Shown: positions 18,338 through 26,135 of the stretch, piece after piece | How positions within the stretch are numbered: position 1 is the first letter of the stretch | How the letters are laid out: each line of letters opens with the position of its first letter | NCBI GenBank assembly: GCA_020831775.1 | Contig: JAFIFZ010000014.1 | Coordinates: 1-32,872, forward strand | Source of the DNA: Phycisphaerales bacterium | Lineage (GTDB): Bacteria; Planctomycetota; Phycisphaerae; Phycisphaerales; UBA1924 | Length of the DNA stretch: 32,872 bases | Reading direction: 5' to 3' | Notes under the pieces: model-generated | Database searches by the model: none | The model's input: the letters and a program-made list of their open reading frames with translations, nothing else | What the model was told of the DNA's origin: nothing | Position numbers and translations under genes: made by a program

Positions 18338-19252
18338 ATGACCCTGATCTACCTCAACGGCAAGTACCTCGCTCCCGACGACGCCTTTGTTTCCGCCTTC
18401 GACGCGGGGCTGCAGCACGGGGTCGGTGTGTTCGAGACGATGCTGGGCGTCGGGCCGGCGGAGGCGGGCGGGGCGCCGCGGGTTCACCGGCCTGTCGAGC
18501 ATCTGGAGCGGCTGGCCGAGAGCGTGACCTCGCTGGGGCTTGCCGAGTCGTTCGACGCCGCGCCTCTGGGCGAGCTCCTGCTCGAAACGCTGCGCCGGAG
18601 CGGGCTGTGCGAAACACCCGGTTCGCGGGCGCGGATCCGGCTGACGGTGACCGGTGGCGACCTGAACATGCTCGACCGGAGCGGCACCAACGCCCAGAGG
18701 CCCACGCTCATGATCGTCGTCCAGCCCTCGCCCACGCCCCCCGAGGAGATGTTCCAGCGCGGCGTGACGGTGACGGTCGCCGACCTGAAGCTCAACCCCC
18801 TCGACCCCTTCCAGAGCCACAAGACGCTGAACTACTGGCCACGGCTGCACGCGCTGAACCAGGCGTCGGCCAAGGGGGCGGCCGAGGCGTTGCTCTTTCA
18901 GGTCTCCAACCACCTCGCCGGCGGGTGCGTCTCGTCGGTGTTTCTCGTCAAGGACGCCGAGCTCTTCGCCCCGATCGTGCGCGGGGAGGAGTCGCCGGGC
19001 GGGCTGCCGAGCCCGGTGCTGCCGGGGGTCACGCGTCTGGCGTGCATCCAGAACGCCGAGGCCGCGGGGATGAAGGTGCACAGGCGGATGCTGACGATCG
19101 ACGACCTGCTCGCGGCGGACGAGGTGCTGCTGACGAGTTCGACAATCGGCGTGCTGCCGGTGGTGCGGATCGAGGGCCACCAGGTCGGCGACGCCAAGCC
19201 GGGCCCGGTGACGCGGACGCTGCGCGAGGCGTGGCTGGGGGAGATGGGTTGA
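18338..19252 (+). CDS. Class IV PLP aminotransferase (PabC/IlvE/Dat-like)
   Basis: 304 aa from ATG at 18338; the frame is open to 18239, but that part overlaps a terminator. Fold-type IV features: IYLNGKYLAPDDAFVSAFD at the N-terminus, GLQHGVGVFETM, the PLP lysine in SHKTLNYWPRL (Lys162), and LLTSSTIGVLPV near the C-terminus. The family includes aminodeoxychorismate lyase (4-amino-4-deoxychorismate to p-aminobenzoate), branched-chain and D-amino acid transaminases. With pabB in the window, PabC is attractive but not proven. Oddity: the segment usually read as (V/L)xEGxxSNxF, whose Glu contacts the PLP ring nitrogen, is LAGGCVSSVF here, so that Glu appears to be Gly and the Asn is Ser. Activity may be altered. 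A start without a leader is possible. Confidence 0.85.
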   Translation: MTLIYLNGKYLAPDDAFVSAFDAGLQHGVGVFETMLGVGPAEAGGAPRVHRPVEHLERLAESVTSLGLAESFDAAPLGELLLETLRRSGLCETPGSRARIRLTVTGGDLNMLDRSGTNAQRPTLMIVVQPSPTPPEEMFQRGVTVTVADLKLNPLDPFQSHKTLNYWPRLHALNQASAKGAAEALLFQVSNHLAGGCVSSVFLVKDAELFAPIVRGEESPGGLPSPVLPGVTRLACIQNAEAAGMKVHRRMLTIDDLLAADEVLLTSSTIGVLPVVRIEGHQVGDAKPGPVTRTLREAWLGEMG

Positions 19253-19377
19253 CGATTCTGTTCAGATTGGACCCGGACAAATGGCTCGATCTGAGGACAC
19301 GCTTAAATAGATAGACCGCGTTCTCGGGGTCGCCAGCGGGGTTTGGCGGCCCATCCGGAGTGATGCGCTTAAATGGG

Positions 19378-19412
19378 CTGACAGAACAACACTGGCGGGC
19401 GAGCCGCCAGTG
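19378..19412 (-). terminator. Terminator of the nucleotidase operon
   Basis: A 9-bp perfect stem (19390-19398 with 19404-19412) with a 5-nt loop. On the minus strand it is followed by TTGTTCTGT, the same kind of tail as the other terminators here. It lies 34 nt beyond the stop of the minus-strand gene ending at 19446. The rest of 19253-19377 holds two CGCTTAAAT words (near 19301 and 19370) of unknown meaning. Confidence 0.6.
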
Positions 19413-19445
19413 CCACAGGTCTATTGCGAGTCGTTGCGTCTTGCT

Positions 19446-20462
19446 TTAGACCCCGATCTTCAGCGTCTTGATCGCGCCGACGAGCATCGCGTGGCAGTGG
19501 GGGGCGGCGCAGAGGATGCCTTTGTTCTCGCTCAGGCCGACGCCGTGGGAGAAGTCGAGCCCGTGCCCGCGGATGTCGCTGACGATGCAGCCCGCTTCGA
19601 CGGCGACGAGGGCGCCCGCCGCGTGATCCCAGATCTTCTCGACATAGCTCTTCTTCGTCGGCAGGCGCATGTACGCGTCGGCCTGGCCTCTGGCGACCAC
19701 GGCGTACTTCGCCTGGCTGTCGAGCCTTGCCGGCGGCGCGATCTCGATGTTCTTCTGTGAGACCAGGTCGAGCACGCGGTCCATGTCGTCGGTGCTGGAG
19801 TGCGCTCGTTCGACCGACGCGCAGACGCTCATCGTGTCTTTGTCGGAGGGCAGGCGGGTCAGCTTGACGGGGCGTTCGTTCGAGTCGTCGCAGGGTGTCT
19901 CGTACACGCCCTCGCCGAGCACGGCGTAGTAGAGGCTGCCTCGCGGGTCGGGCTCGTCGAGGGGGTCGGAGAAGTCGCGGGGCAGGTTCGGGCAGCCCAT
20001 CGCGCCGGCGACGGGCACGCCGCTCTCGATGAAGGCGAGGCTGACTGCGTACTGCTGGCCCCGCAGAAAGCCCTTGGTGCCGTCGATCGGGTCGAGCGTC
20101 CAGAAGCCCGAGTCGTCGGCGCGGCCGTTGCCGATGTCGATCGTTTCGAGCAGCTCGTCCTCGGTGCAGTCTTCCCAGACGGTGCGGACCGCTTCGAGCA
20201 CGGCTTGCAGGTGCGCCTTGTGCTCGTCCTGGCGGAGGAAGTCGGTGTCCTCCTCGGCGACGAGCGCGACATCGCCGAAGCGTTCGCGGAGCTCGCGCGC
20301 GACGATCGCCTGGCTGGCGTAGTCGGCCACGGTGACCGGGCTCTTGTCGTCCTTGGTCACCTGTCGGACGGCGCCCTGGGCGAGCTGGATTTCGCGGCAA
20401 ACGCCGGACGCGAGCAGCACCGCTCGGCGTGCGGCCTCGGCAAGAACCGCCGTGTCGTGCAT
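19446..20462 (-). CDS. 3'(2'),5'-bisphosphate nucleotidase, HAL2-type
   Basis: 338 aa. The ATG at 20462 is preceded by AGAGGA with good spacing. It belongs to the inositol monophosphatase superfamily, Li-sensitive and metal-dependent. Metal-binding motifs: EED (70-72) and WTLDPIDGTKGFLRG (121-135, with Asp124 and Asp127), and later KIWDHAAGALVAVEAGC. The FWTLDPIDGTKGFLRGQQ form and the following GAMGCPNLP match the eukaryotic/plant HAL2 (SAL1) group rather than short bacterial CysQ. Such enzymes remove the 3'-phosphate from pAp or PAPS, relieving inhibition of RNA exonucleases and sulfotransferases. It lies 32 nt downstream of the RNA helicase gene on the same strand, so one operon is likely, which fits a role in RNA metabolism. 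Confidence 0.9.
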   Translation of the reverse strand: MHDTAVLAEAARRAVLLASGVCREIQLAQGAVRQVTKDDKSPVTVADYASQAIVARELRERFGDVALVAEEDTDFLRQDEHKAHLQAVLEAVRTVWEDCTEDELLETIDIGNGRADDSGFWTLDPIDGTKGFLRGQQYAVSLAFIESGVPVAGAMGCPNLPRDFSDPLDEPDPRGSLYYAVLGEGVYETPCDDSNERPVKLTRLPSDKDTMSVCASVERAHSSTDDMDRVLDLVSQKNIEIAPPARLDSQAKYAVVARGQADAYMRLPTKKSYVEKIWDHAAGALVAVEAGCIVSDIRGHGLDFSHGVGLSENKGILCAAPHCHAMLVGAIKTLKIGV

Positions 20463-20494
20463 CGGGATGTCCTCTCAGCGGAAAAGAGCGGTGC

Positions 20495-22159
20495 TTACAG
20501 GTCCAACTTGTTGCTGCGCGCCGTGCGGACCTTCCCGCCCATGCGCTTGCCCGGGAGCTTGGTGGGCACGATCCCGCCGGGGAACTTGGCGGCGAGCTTC
20601 TTCTCGTCGATCTTGTTCGCCGGCGGGGGCGCCGCGGCTTCGAGCCGGTTGCGTGCGGTCTTGTTGACGCCGCGGACCTCGACGGGCGGGCGTCCGCCCG
20701 TCGGCTCGTCGCGCCAGTTCTTGGGGCGTTCAGACGATTCGAAGTCGGGGTACTCGAGCCTGGGGATCTCGGCGTTGGTGAGGTTCTCGATCTCTGTCAG
20801 CAGCTTGCCCTGCTCTGGCGTGACGAAGGTCCAGGCGACGCCCTCGCGCCCGGCTCGCGCCGTGCGCCCGATGCGGTGGACATAGACCTCGGGGTCGTCG
20901 GGCAGGTCGTAGTTGATCACATGCGTGATGCCTTCGATGTCCAGCCCGCGCGAGGCGAGGTCGGAGGCGACGAGCACGCCGAGCCCGCCCCGCTTGATCT
21001 TGCTGAGGACCGACTCGCGCTTGGCCTGGCGCATGTCGCCGTGCATCGCGTACGCCTCGATCCCCTTGTCGACCAGCTTCTCGGTCACCTGGTCGACGGT
21101 GCGCTTCAGGCGGCAGAAGACCACGGTCAGCGCGGGCTCCTCGTGCGTGAGCAGGTGGATCAGCAGGCGGCGCTTGTCCCACGGGTTGGCCGGCAGGTAG
21201 TACTGCTTGACCATCCGCACTGTCAGCGAGTCCTTGGCGGTGACGATCTTCTCCGGCTCGTTCATGTAGCGACGGGCCAGGTCTTCGATCTCCGGCGAGA
21301 TCGTCGCCGAGACGACCATCGTCTGGCGGTCCTTGGGGCACATGCCCAGGATCCGACGGATGTCGTCGCGGAAGCCGATGTCCAGCATCCGGTCGACCTC
21401 GTCGAGCACCGCGAACTTCACATGCTTCAGCGAGAGGTGTCGGCGCTCGACCATGTCCATGATGCGACCGGGCGTGCCGACGATGATCTCCGGCTTCTTG
21501 TTCAGCTTCTCGACCTGGATGCGGATCGACTGGCCGCCGTAGACGGGGACGACCGAGAGGTCGGTGAACTTGCCGAGGTTGCGGATCTCATCGCCGATCT
21601 GGGTCGCCAGCTCGCGCGTCGGGGCGAGGATCAGCGCCTGGAAGGGGTCGCCGGGGGTGACCATCTGGATCATGGGCAGGCCGAAGGCGGCGGTCTTGCC
21701 CGTTCCGGTCTTGGCCTGGCCGAGCACATCGCGCCCGGTGAGCGCGCGAGGGATCAGCATCGATTGGATGAAGGTCGGCTTCTTGAAGCCCGCGGCCTTG
21801 AGGCCCTCCAGCGCTGCGCCCTTCAGGCCCATCTCCTCCCACCCGATCTCTTGGTCGAAGAGGTCCGGGTCGGTGGCGTCGACGGGCTTGAGCTCGCGCC
21901 GACGCTTGGCCGGCTTGGGGGATTCCCGCTTTTCTTCGACGGCTTCGTCGGCGTCCCCGGTCGGGGTCTCGTCTGCGGCGTCGGTGGTGGCGGGCGCCCC
22001 GTTTTCGGAGGCACCGGCCTTCCGCCTGCGTCCGCGGCGGCGGCGCTTTTTCTTCTTCGTCGGCTCGCCGCCATCTGTCGGAGATGTGGCTTCCGGGTTG
22101 TCTGCGTTGTCGTTCTCGGCGAGATGTTCTTCTGACGTTCTTGAGGTGTCGTCGCTCAT
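20495..22159 (-). CDS. DEAD-box-family RNA helicase (DEVD variant)
   Basis: 554 aa from ATG at 22159 (MSDDTS); an in-frame ATG at 22183 would add eight residues, and neither has a strong ribosome site. Residues 1-95 are an acidic, disordered tail interrupted by a basic block (KKKKRRRRGRRRK, 35-47), likely to bind RNA. Helicase core: Q motif GFKKPTFIQ (124-132), motif I AKTGTGKT (149-156), Ia PTRELA (180-185), motif II DEVD (253-256, instead of DEAD), motif III SAT (284-286), and motif VI HRIGRTARAG (428-437). The C-terminal part ends in a basic stretch (KLPGKRMGGKVRTARSNK). It unwinds or remodels RNA with ATP, probably in ribosome assembly, RNA decay or cold response. It is followed by the pAp nucleotidase. 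Confidence 0.94.
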   Translation of the reverse strand: MSDDTSRTSEEHLAENDNADNPEATSPTDGGEPTKKKKRRRRGRRRKAGASENGAPATTDAADETPTGDADEAVEEKRESPKPAKRRRELKPVDATDPDLFDQEIGWEEMGLKGAALEGLKAAGFKKPTFIQSMLIPRALTGRDVLGQAKTGTGKTAAFGLPMIQMVTPGDPFQALILAPTRELATQIGDEIRNLGKFTDLSVVPVYGGQSIRIQVEKLNKKPEIIVGTPGRIMDMVERRHLSLKHVKFAVLDEVDRMLDIGFRDDIRRILGMCPKDRQTMVVSATISPEIEDLARRYMNEPEKIVTAKDSLTVRMVKQYYLPANPWDKRRLLIHLLTHEEPALTVVFCRLKRTVDQVTEKLVDKGIEAYAMHGDMRQAKRESVLSKIKRGGLGVLVASDLASRGLDIEGITHVINYDLPDDPEVYVHRIGRTARAGREGVAWTFVTPEQGKLLTEIENLTNAEIPRLEYPDFESSERPKNWRDEPTGGRPPVEVRGVNKTARNRLEAAAPPPANKIDEKKLAAKFPGGIVPTKLPGKRMGGKVRTARSNKLDL

Positions 22160-22299
22160 AATTCCGTTTGCCCGTGGGTGCATCGATCCGCCCCACTGCG
22201 GACGCTCACACGGGCGCGAGGGGGCGAGTCACCGTCATGCCTCCGGGCGCGATCCGCGCGCATGGACTGCGCCGGGCGCCTCCGGAGGGCTGTGGGATG

Positions 22300-23229
22300 T
22301 TAGGCCGACCGTGCTGGCGAGCCCGAACCGCCCTTGCCGGGGCCGGGAACGGTGTCGCCGGGTTCCGAATCGGGCCTGGCGCCCCCGTCCGTAGGGAATC
22401 GGGGGGGCTCGCCGCGTCCGTCGCCCTCCCGCCCCTCCGAACGGCGGCCCTGCAGGTCGAGCAGGATGATCTGCTTCATGAGCGTGGCGGCCGCCGCCGA
22501 CCCCGCCGCGCACCACCCCCGCCACCCGTCGCGCCAGGCGCTCTTGAGGACCATCTGCTTGAGGAACGCGCCGGGGGGCGAGGTCATCAGCTTCCACGCA
22601 CTCGAACCACGCCCCGCCTCGCGGAGGCTGGAGGCCGAGACGCGCGAGAGCCGTACCTGGGCCTCCAGAAACGAGGCGAAGTCGGCTATGGTGTCGTGGC
22701 GGAGGGCGCCTTCGAGGTCGAGCACGCGTCCGGCGCCGGGGTCGACCATCAGCTTGTCGTGGGGGTCGACGCCCCCCCAGCGGACCTTTCCCGGGGTCAG
22801 CTCGCGCCGGACGAGCCGCGTCCGCCATTCGGGCTGCCACGCGTGGTTGAGGAAGCGGCCGAGGTACCAGACCTTGCGGTTCACGCGGCAGGCGACGACG
22901 CCCGGGTCGTTCTCGGTGAGAGCCTTCCTGATCGACGCGGCGAGTTCGGGCTCGACGGACTCGTCGCTGTCGATGCTCAGCGCCCAGGGCTGCGTGCAGA
23001 GTTCAAGGGCTTTTTGCTTGGTCTTGATGTGCCCGAGCCACTCGGAGCGGACGATCCTCGCCCCGGCCTCTTCGAGCATGGGGATGGTCGAATCGGTCGA
23101 GCCGGAGTCGACCGCGACGATCTCCGCGGCGAGCCCTTTCACCGAATCGAGCGTCCGGCCGATCGTCTGCTCGTTGTTCTTGCAGACGATCGCGACCGAG
23201 AGCGGCAGCGGTGATTCGGGCTGGGGCAT
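22300..23229 (-). CDS. GT2 glycosyltransferase (WaaE/KdtX-like)
   Basis: 309 aa from ATG at 23229; the ribosome site is weak and an upstream in-frame Met (23280) is possible. GT-A fold: LSVAIVCKNNEQTIGRTLDS (10-29), VAVDSGSTDST (39-49), then WALSIDSDESVEPEL holding the DxD-type metal site (DSDE). The later WYLGRFLNHAWQPEWRTRLVRR and VDPHDKLMV segments match WaaE/KdtX-like enzymes that add a sugar to lipopolysaccharide core. The last 40 residues are low-complexity Gly/Pro/Arg. It probably works on the cytoplasmic face during envelope glycan synthesis; donor and acceptor are unknown. It lies 140 nt upstream of the helicase on the same strand, and its start diverges from the YggU-like gene. Confidence 0.88.
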   Translation of the reverse strand: MPQPESPLPLSVAIVCKNNEQTIGRTLDSVKGLAAEIVAVDSGSTDSTIPMLEEAGARIVRSEWLGHIKTKQKALELCTQPWALSIDSDESVEPELAASIRKALTENDPGVVACRVNRKVWYLGRFLNHAWQPEWRTRLVRRELTPGKVRWGGVDPHDKLMVDPGAGRVLDLEGALRHDTIADFASFLEAQVRLSRVSASSLREAGRGSSAWKLMTSPPGAFLKQMVLKSAWRDGWRGWCAAGSAAAATLMKQIILLDLQGRRSEGREGDGRGEPPRFPTDGGARPDSEPGDTVPGPGKGGSGSPARSA

Positions 23230-23274
23230 CGGGCCATCGTCGGGGGCGGGGGCCGGTGTGTCAATGCGGGCTGA

Positions 23275-23286
23275 TAGCATCCGGGC
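23275..23286 (+). promoter_or_regulatory. Possible -10 box immediately before a GTG start
   Basis: TAGCAT (23275-23280, within GATAGCAT) ends 6 nt before the GTG at 23287, without room for a Shine-Dalgarno site. This implies a leaderless transcript. No convincing -35 is seen. Confidence 0.25.
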
Positions 23287-23598
23287 GTGCCGGAGCTTGT
23301 GCCGTACATCCAAGAGGAGGAGGGCGGGGGTGTGCTGGTGCGCGTCAAGGCGGTGCCGGGGTCGAGCCGTGACCGGATCGCGGTGGTGCTGGGCGACCGG
23401 CTGAAGGTCGCGGTGAGCGCCCCGCCCGAGGGCGGGAAAGCCAACAAGGCGATCGCCGGGCTGCTGGCTTCGGCGTTGGGCGTGCGCACAAACCGGGTCG
23501 AGCTCGTCTCGGGGCCGACGCACCCGGAGAAGGTCTTCCGGGTCGGCGGGATCGGTGCGGAGCGGGCGGCTTCGGCGCTGTCGGGCGGCGGCTCGTGA
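23287..23598 (+). CDS. DUF167/YggU-family protein
   Basis: 103 aa from GTG at 23287. It contains the compact YggU fold: GVLVRVKAVPGSSRDRIAVVLGD, then LKVAVSAPPEGGKANKAIAGLLASALGV (the most conserved part of the family, PPxxGKAN) and VELVSGPTHPEKVFRV. The biochemical role of this widespread family is unknown. The last four bases (GTGA) overlap the next gene's start, so the two are translationally coupled. Confidence 0.9.
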   Translation: MPELVPYIQEEEGGGVLVRVKAVPGSSRDRIAVVLGDRLKVAVSAPPEGGKANKAIAGLLASALGVRTNRVELVSGPTHPEKVFRVGGIGAERAASALSGGGS

Positions 23599-24623
23599 GC
23601 CGCAGAAGGGACAGAGCCTCGGGCGGGCGGCCGGGCGTGCTGGCGACGCTGGCGCGTGGGATCTCGGCGCTGATCGCGTGGGCGGCGGTGCTGGTGGTGC
23701 TGGCGTGGGTTGCGGCGCGGGCGGTCGGCGATCGGGTCGAGCTCCTGCAGCACCCGTCGTGGGTGCCCGCCCACTTCATGCTCGTCGGGGCGCTCTTTGC
23801 GGCGTTTTCGGCCACGATGCTGATCGCGGGCGTGCGCCGCAAAGAACGGAAGCGGCCGCCGATCGGGCTTGTGCTGCTCTGGCTCTGTGTGCTGGGGCTC
23901 GGCGGCTCTGTGGCGCTCGTCGAGCACCGGGTGCAGGGGCTGTTGCGCGAGCCCGGCGAGGGGGGGATCGAGTTGTTGTTCTGGAACCAGGCGGGCGGGA
24001 GCATTCAGCCCGAGGCGGTCGAGCGCCTGATCGGCCGCTCGGATCCGGCGATCATCACAGACTTTCGGACCAGGGGCGGGCCCGGGCGGATCCCGAGGCG
24101 GTCGGTCCGGGCGGGGACCTTCACGATCTTCACCGAGCGCGAGGTGATCGAGAGCCGTGCGCAGACGCTGGGGTTCAGGGCGACGAGGTTCGGGGCGGAC
24201 CCGAGCCCGGCGGCGATCGATCCGGGGTGGTTTGTGCGCGTGGTGCTCGGGCCTTCGCCCGAAGACCCCGAGGCGATCGAGCTCTGGCTGATCGATCTGC
24301 CCAGCGACATCCGGTTGCACCGGATGGAGGTGCTGGAGCGTGCTGCTGAGGCGGCGGCGGGGCTGCCCGAGCCGGACTTCATCATCGGCGACTTCAACAC
24401 GCCTCGGGGAGCGCCCTCGCTGAGGCGGCTGGTGGGCGGGCGGACTGAGGCCTCCGCGTCGGGCGGTCCCTACCTCTTGCGAGGGACCTGGCCTCGGCGG
24501 ACGCCGCTGTGGCATCTGGACATGCTGTTCCCGTCGGAAGGGTGGCGGGCGACCGACTACCGGATCGTGGATCCGGAGACGGGGACGCACATGGCGATCA
24601 GGGCTCGGCTCGAACGGCGCTGA
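23595..24623 (+). CDS. Membrane-anchored EEP-fold (DNase I-like) protein
   Basis: 342 aa from GTG at 23595, overlapping the YggU-like stop by 4 nt. Three N-terminal membrane helices (about 14-43, 58-80 and 89-109) precede a domain of the endonuclease/exonuclease/phosphatase superfamily. Visible motifs: ELLFWNQAGG (126-135, the N-terminal Asn strand), DFIIGDFNTPRGAPSL (261-276, the GDFN motif), WHLDMLF (306-312) and a terminal THM with His332. The Glu usually following the first strand is not evident (IITDFRTRG), and the final SDHRP-type motif reads GTHMA, so catalysis is doubtful. Relatives cleave phosphodiesters of nucleic acids or lipids; the substrate here is unknown. Its 3' end overlaps the convergent gene by 26 nt. 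Confidence 0.78.
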   Translation: MSRRRDRASGGRPGVLATLARGISALIAWAAVLVVLAWVAARAVGDRVELLQHPSWVPAHFMLVGALFAAFSATMLIAGVRRKERKRPPIGLVLLWLCVLGLGGSVALVEHRVQGLLREPGEGGIELLFWNQAGGSIQPEAVERLIGRSDPAIITDFRTRGGPGRIPRRSVRAGTFTIFTEREVIESRAQTLGFRATRFGADPSPAAIDPGWFVRVVLGPSPEDPEAIELWLIDLPSDIRLHRMEVLERAAEAAAGLPEPDFIIGDFNTPRGAPSLRRLVGGRTEASASGGPYLLRGTWPRRTPLWHLDMLFPSEGWRATDYRIVDPETGTHMAIRARLERR

Positions 24624-26031
24624 GGTCGATTGCCGAGCTCATCGACACCTGTGTCGCGCAGAGCAGCGCGAACAGAACTCCGAGCATGGCGGGGCCGATG
24701 ATGCGGGCCCGCAGCGCCAGCGGATGCTCGGGCTGGCGATCCGCCAGTCTTGTGGCGAAGATCGCGAGCATGAGCAGGACCATCGGCTCGGAGTAACGCT
24801 GCCAGATCTGGAAACTGGCGGTCTGTGCGGCGAAGAACGCCGCCCATGCTGCGATGAAGACCCAGCGATCTCTTGTGTCGAGGCTCCACGCCCAGACAGC
24901 GAAGAGCGCGGCTCCGAGGGCAGCGCCGCAGATGATCAGGGGTGAGCGGTCGGCGATGGTCGGGAGCTTGTTGGCGATGTTCCACAGCCCGGTCCAGCGC
25001 CCCGCTTCCTGGCTGTACGAGGTCTCGGGGAGGAGGGCGAGCAGAGCGCCGACGCCCGCGGCGACCAGGATCACCCAAGGGCGCGTCTTGCACATGTGCA
25101 GGAACGGGGCGGCGAGGTAGCCGGCGAAGAAGAGGCTGATGAAGCCGATCAGGGCGAGGATGAAGGCGGGAGCGGCGGGGTTGCCCCCGGTGTGGACCGC
25201 CTCGCTCTGGAACTCGCCCTGGAAGAGCGGGGGCGTCAGCCCGCCCCAGGTCCGGGCGAAGTGGGCGACGATCAGGAAGGCTGGGAGCGTGGCGGCGACC
25301 ATCAGCCCTGTGCGCACGATCCGGTCGCGCGAGGGGGTGAGCAGCCAGCCGAGCTCGCCTTTGAAGGAGCCGTCGATGGGGCCGGGGTCGTCGGTGTCGG
25401 GGTTGTGGCCGGCCCCGAGCCATGCGCCGATCCAGAGGGCCGCCGCCGCCCAGAGGTGGATCTGCCTGACGAGCACGAGCGCCGCGAGCACCACGCCGGC
25501 CGCGATGAGGTGGCCGAGGCCGAACTTGGTGCGCAGGGCCAAGAGCACGACACCGAGGACGAGGAGCCAGCCCGCGTTATCGGGCAGGAGCCAGACCCCC
25601 GCGGGCCAGATATAGAGGGAAAAGACGAGGGGCAGGCCGAGCGCGATGGCGGTCAGGGGTGGGGCGCGCGAGCCCAGGGCCCAGCCGAGCACGCCGAGCA
25701 GGGCCACGGTGAAGAGGCTGGCGATGAGCTGGAGCATCGTCCGGCTGTCGCCGACGAGCTTGGCGGCGCCGGCGATGGCGAGGTGGTAGCCCGGGGTGGT
25801 GGCGGACCAGTAGTCGGTCAGGTCGGGGGCGGGCCAGGCGTCGATAAAGGCGCAGACGGTCCTCTCGTGGTAGTTGAGCTGGTCGAGGGCCATGCGTCCG
25901 CGCTGGACCTGGGCGAAGATGACGGGCCAGGCGGTGGCGACCATGAGCGCAACGAGGACCGCCGCGACGAGCGCGGGGCGGCAACGATGCGGGGCAGGGG
26001 ACGCCCCGGCGGGTTGGCCGCTGGCTGGCAT
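24598..26031 (-). CDS. Polytopic membrane protein, GT-C glycosyltransferase-like
   Basis: 477 aa from ATG at 26031, with GAGGA about 12 nt upstream. About eleven hydrophobic helices are spread over the whole length. After the first helix (about 20-40) the loop reads ALDQLNYHERTVCAFIDAWPAPDLTDYWSA and then TTPGYHLAIAG. An acidic residue in the first outer loop and a TxPGY/H segment before helix 2 are typical of GT-C enzymes (ALG10/GT39-like), which use polyprenyl-phosphate sugars outside the membrane. This is a fold-level inference; no specific family is claimed. It is divergent (104 nt apart) from a UbiA-type enzyme that makes such donors, which supports the reading. Other polytopic functions remain possible. 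Confidence 0.65.
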   Translation of the reverse strand: MPASGQPAGASPAPHRCRPALVAAVLVALMVATAWPVIFAQVQRGRMALDQLNYHERTVCAFIDAWPAPDLTDYWSATTPGYHLAIAGAAKLVGDSRTMLQLIASLFTVALLGVLGWALGSRAPPLTAIALGLPLVFSLYIWPAGVWLLPDNAGWLLVLGVVLLALRTKFGLGHLIAAGVVLAALVLVRQIHLWAAAALWIGAWLGAGHNPDTDDPGPIDGSFKGELGWLLTPSRDRIVRTGLMVAATLPAFLIVAHFARTWGGLTPPLFQGEFQSEAVHTGGNPAAPAFILALIGFISLFFAGYLAAPFLHMCKTRPWVILVAAGVGALLALLPETSYSQEAGRWTGLWNIANKLPTIADRSPLIICGAALGAALFAVWAWSLDTRDRWVFIAAWAAFFAAQTASFQIWQRYSEPMVLLMLAIFATRLADRQPEHPLALRARIIGPAMLGVLFALLCATQVSMSSAIDLSAVRAEP

Positions 26032-26135
26032 GGGTCGAATGTTCCTCCGGTGGGCTGCAGTCGCGCCCCATTCCGGGTCGATGGTGAACCCGGTGATCGG
26101 ACCAGACCGTACATCGGTCAGGAGCTAGCGGTTCT

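Noticed and set aside
19296-19380. Two CGCTTAAAT words between the aminotransferase and nucleotidase genes
   Set aside because: Only 9-10 identical bases, with no gene or symmetry linked to them; could be chance.
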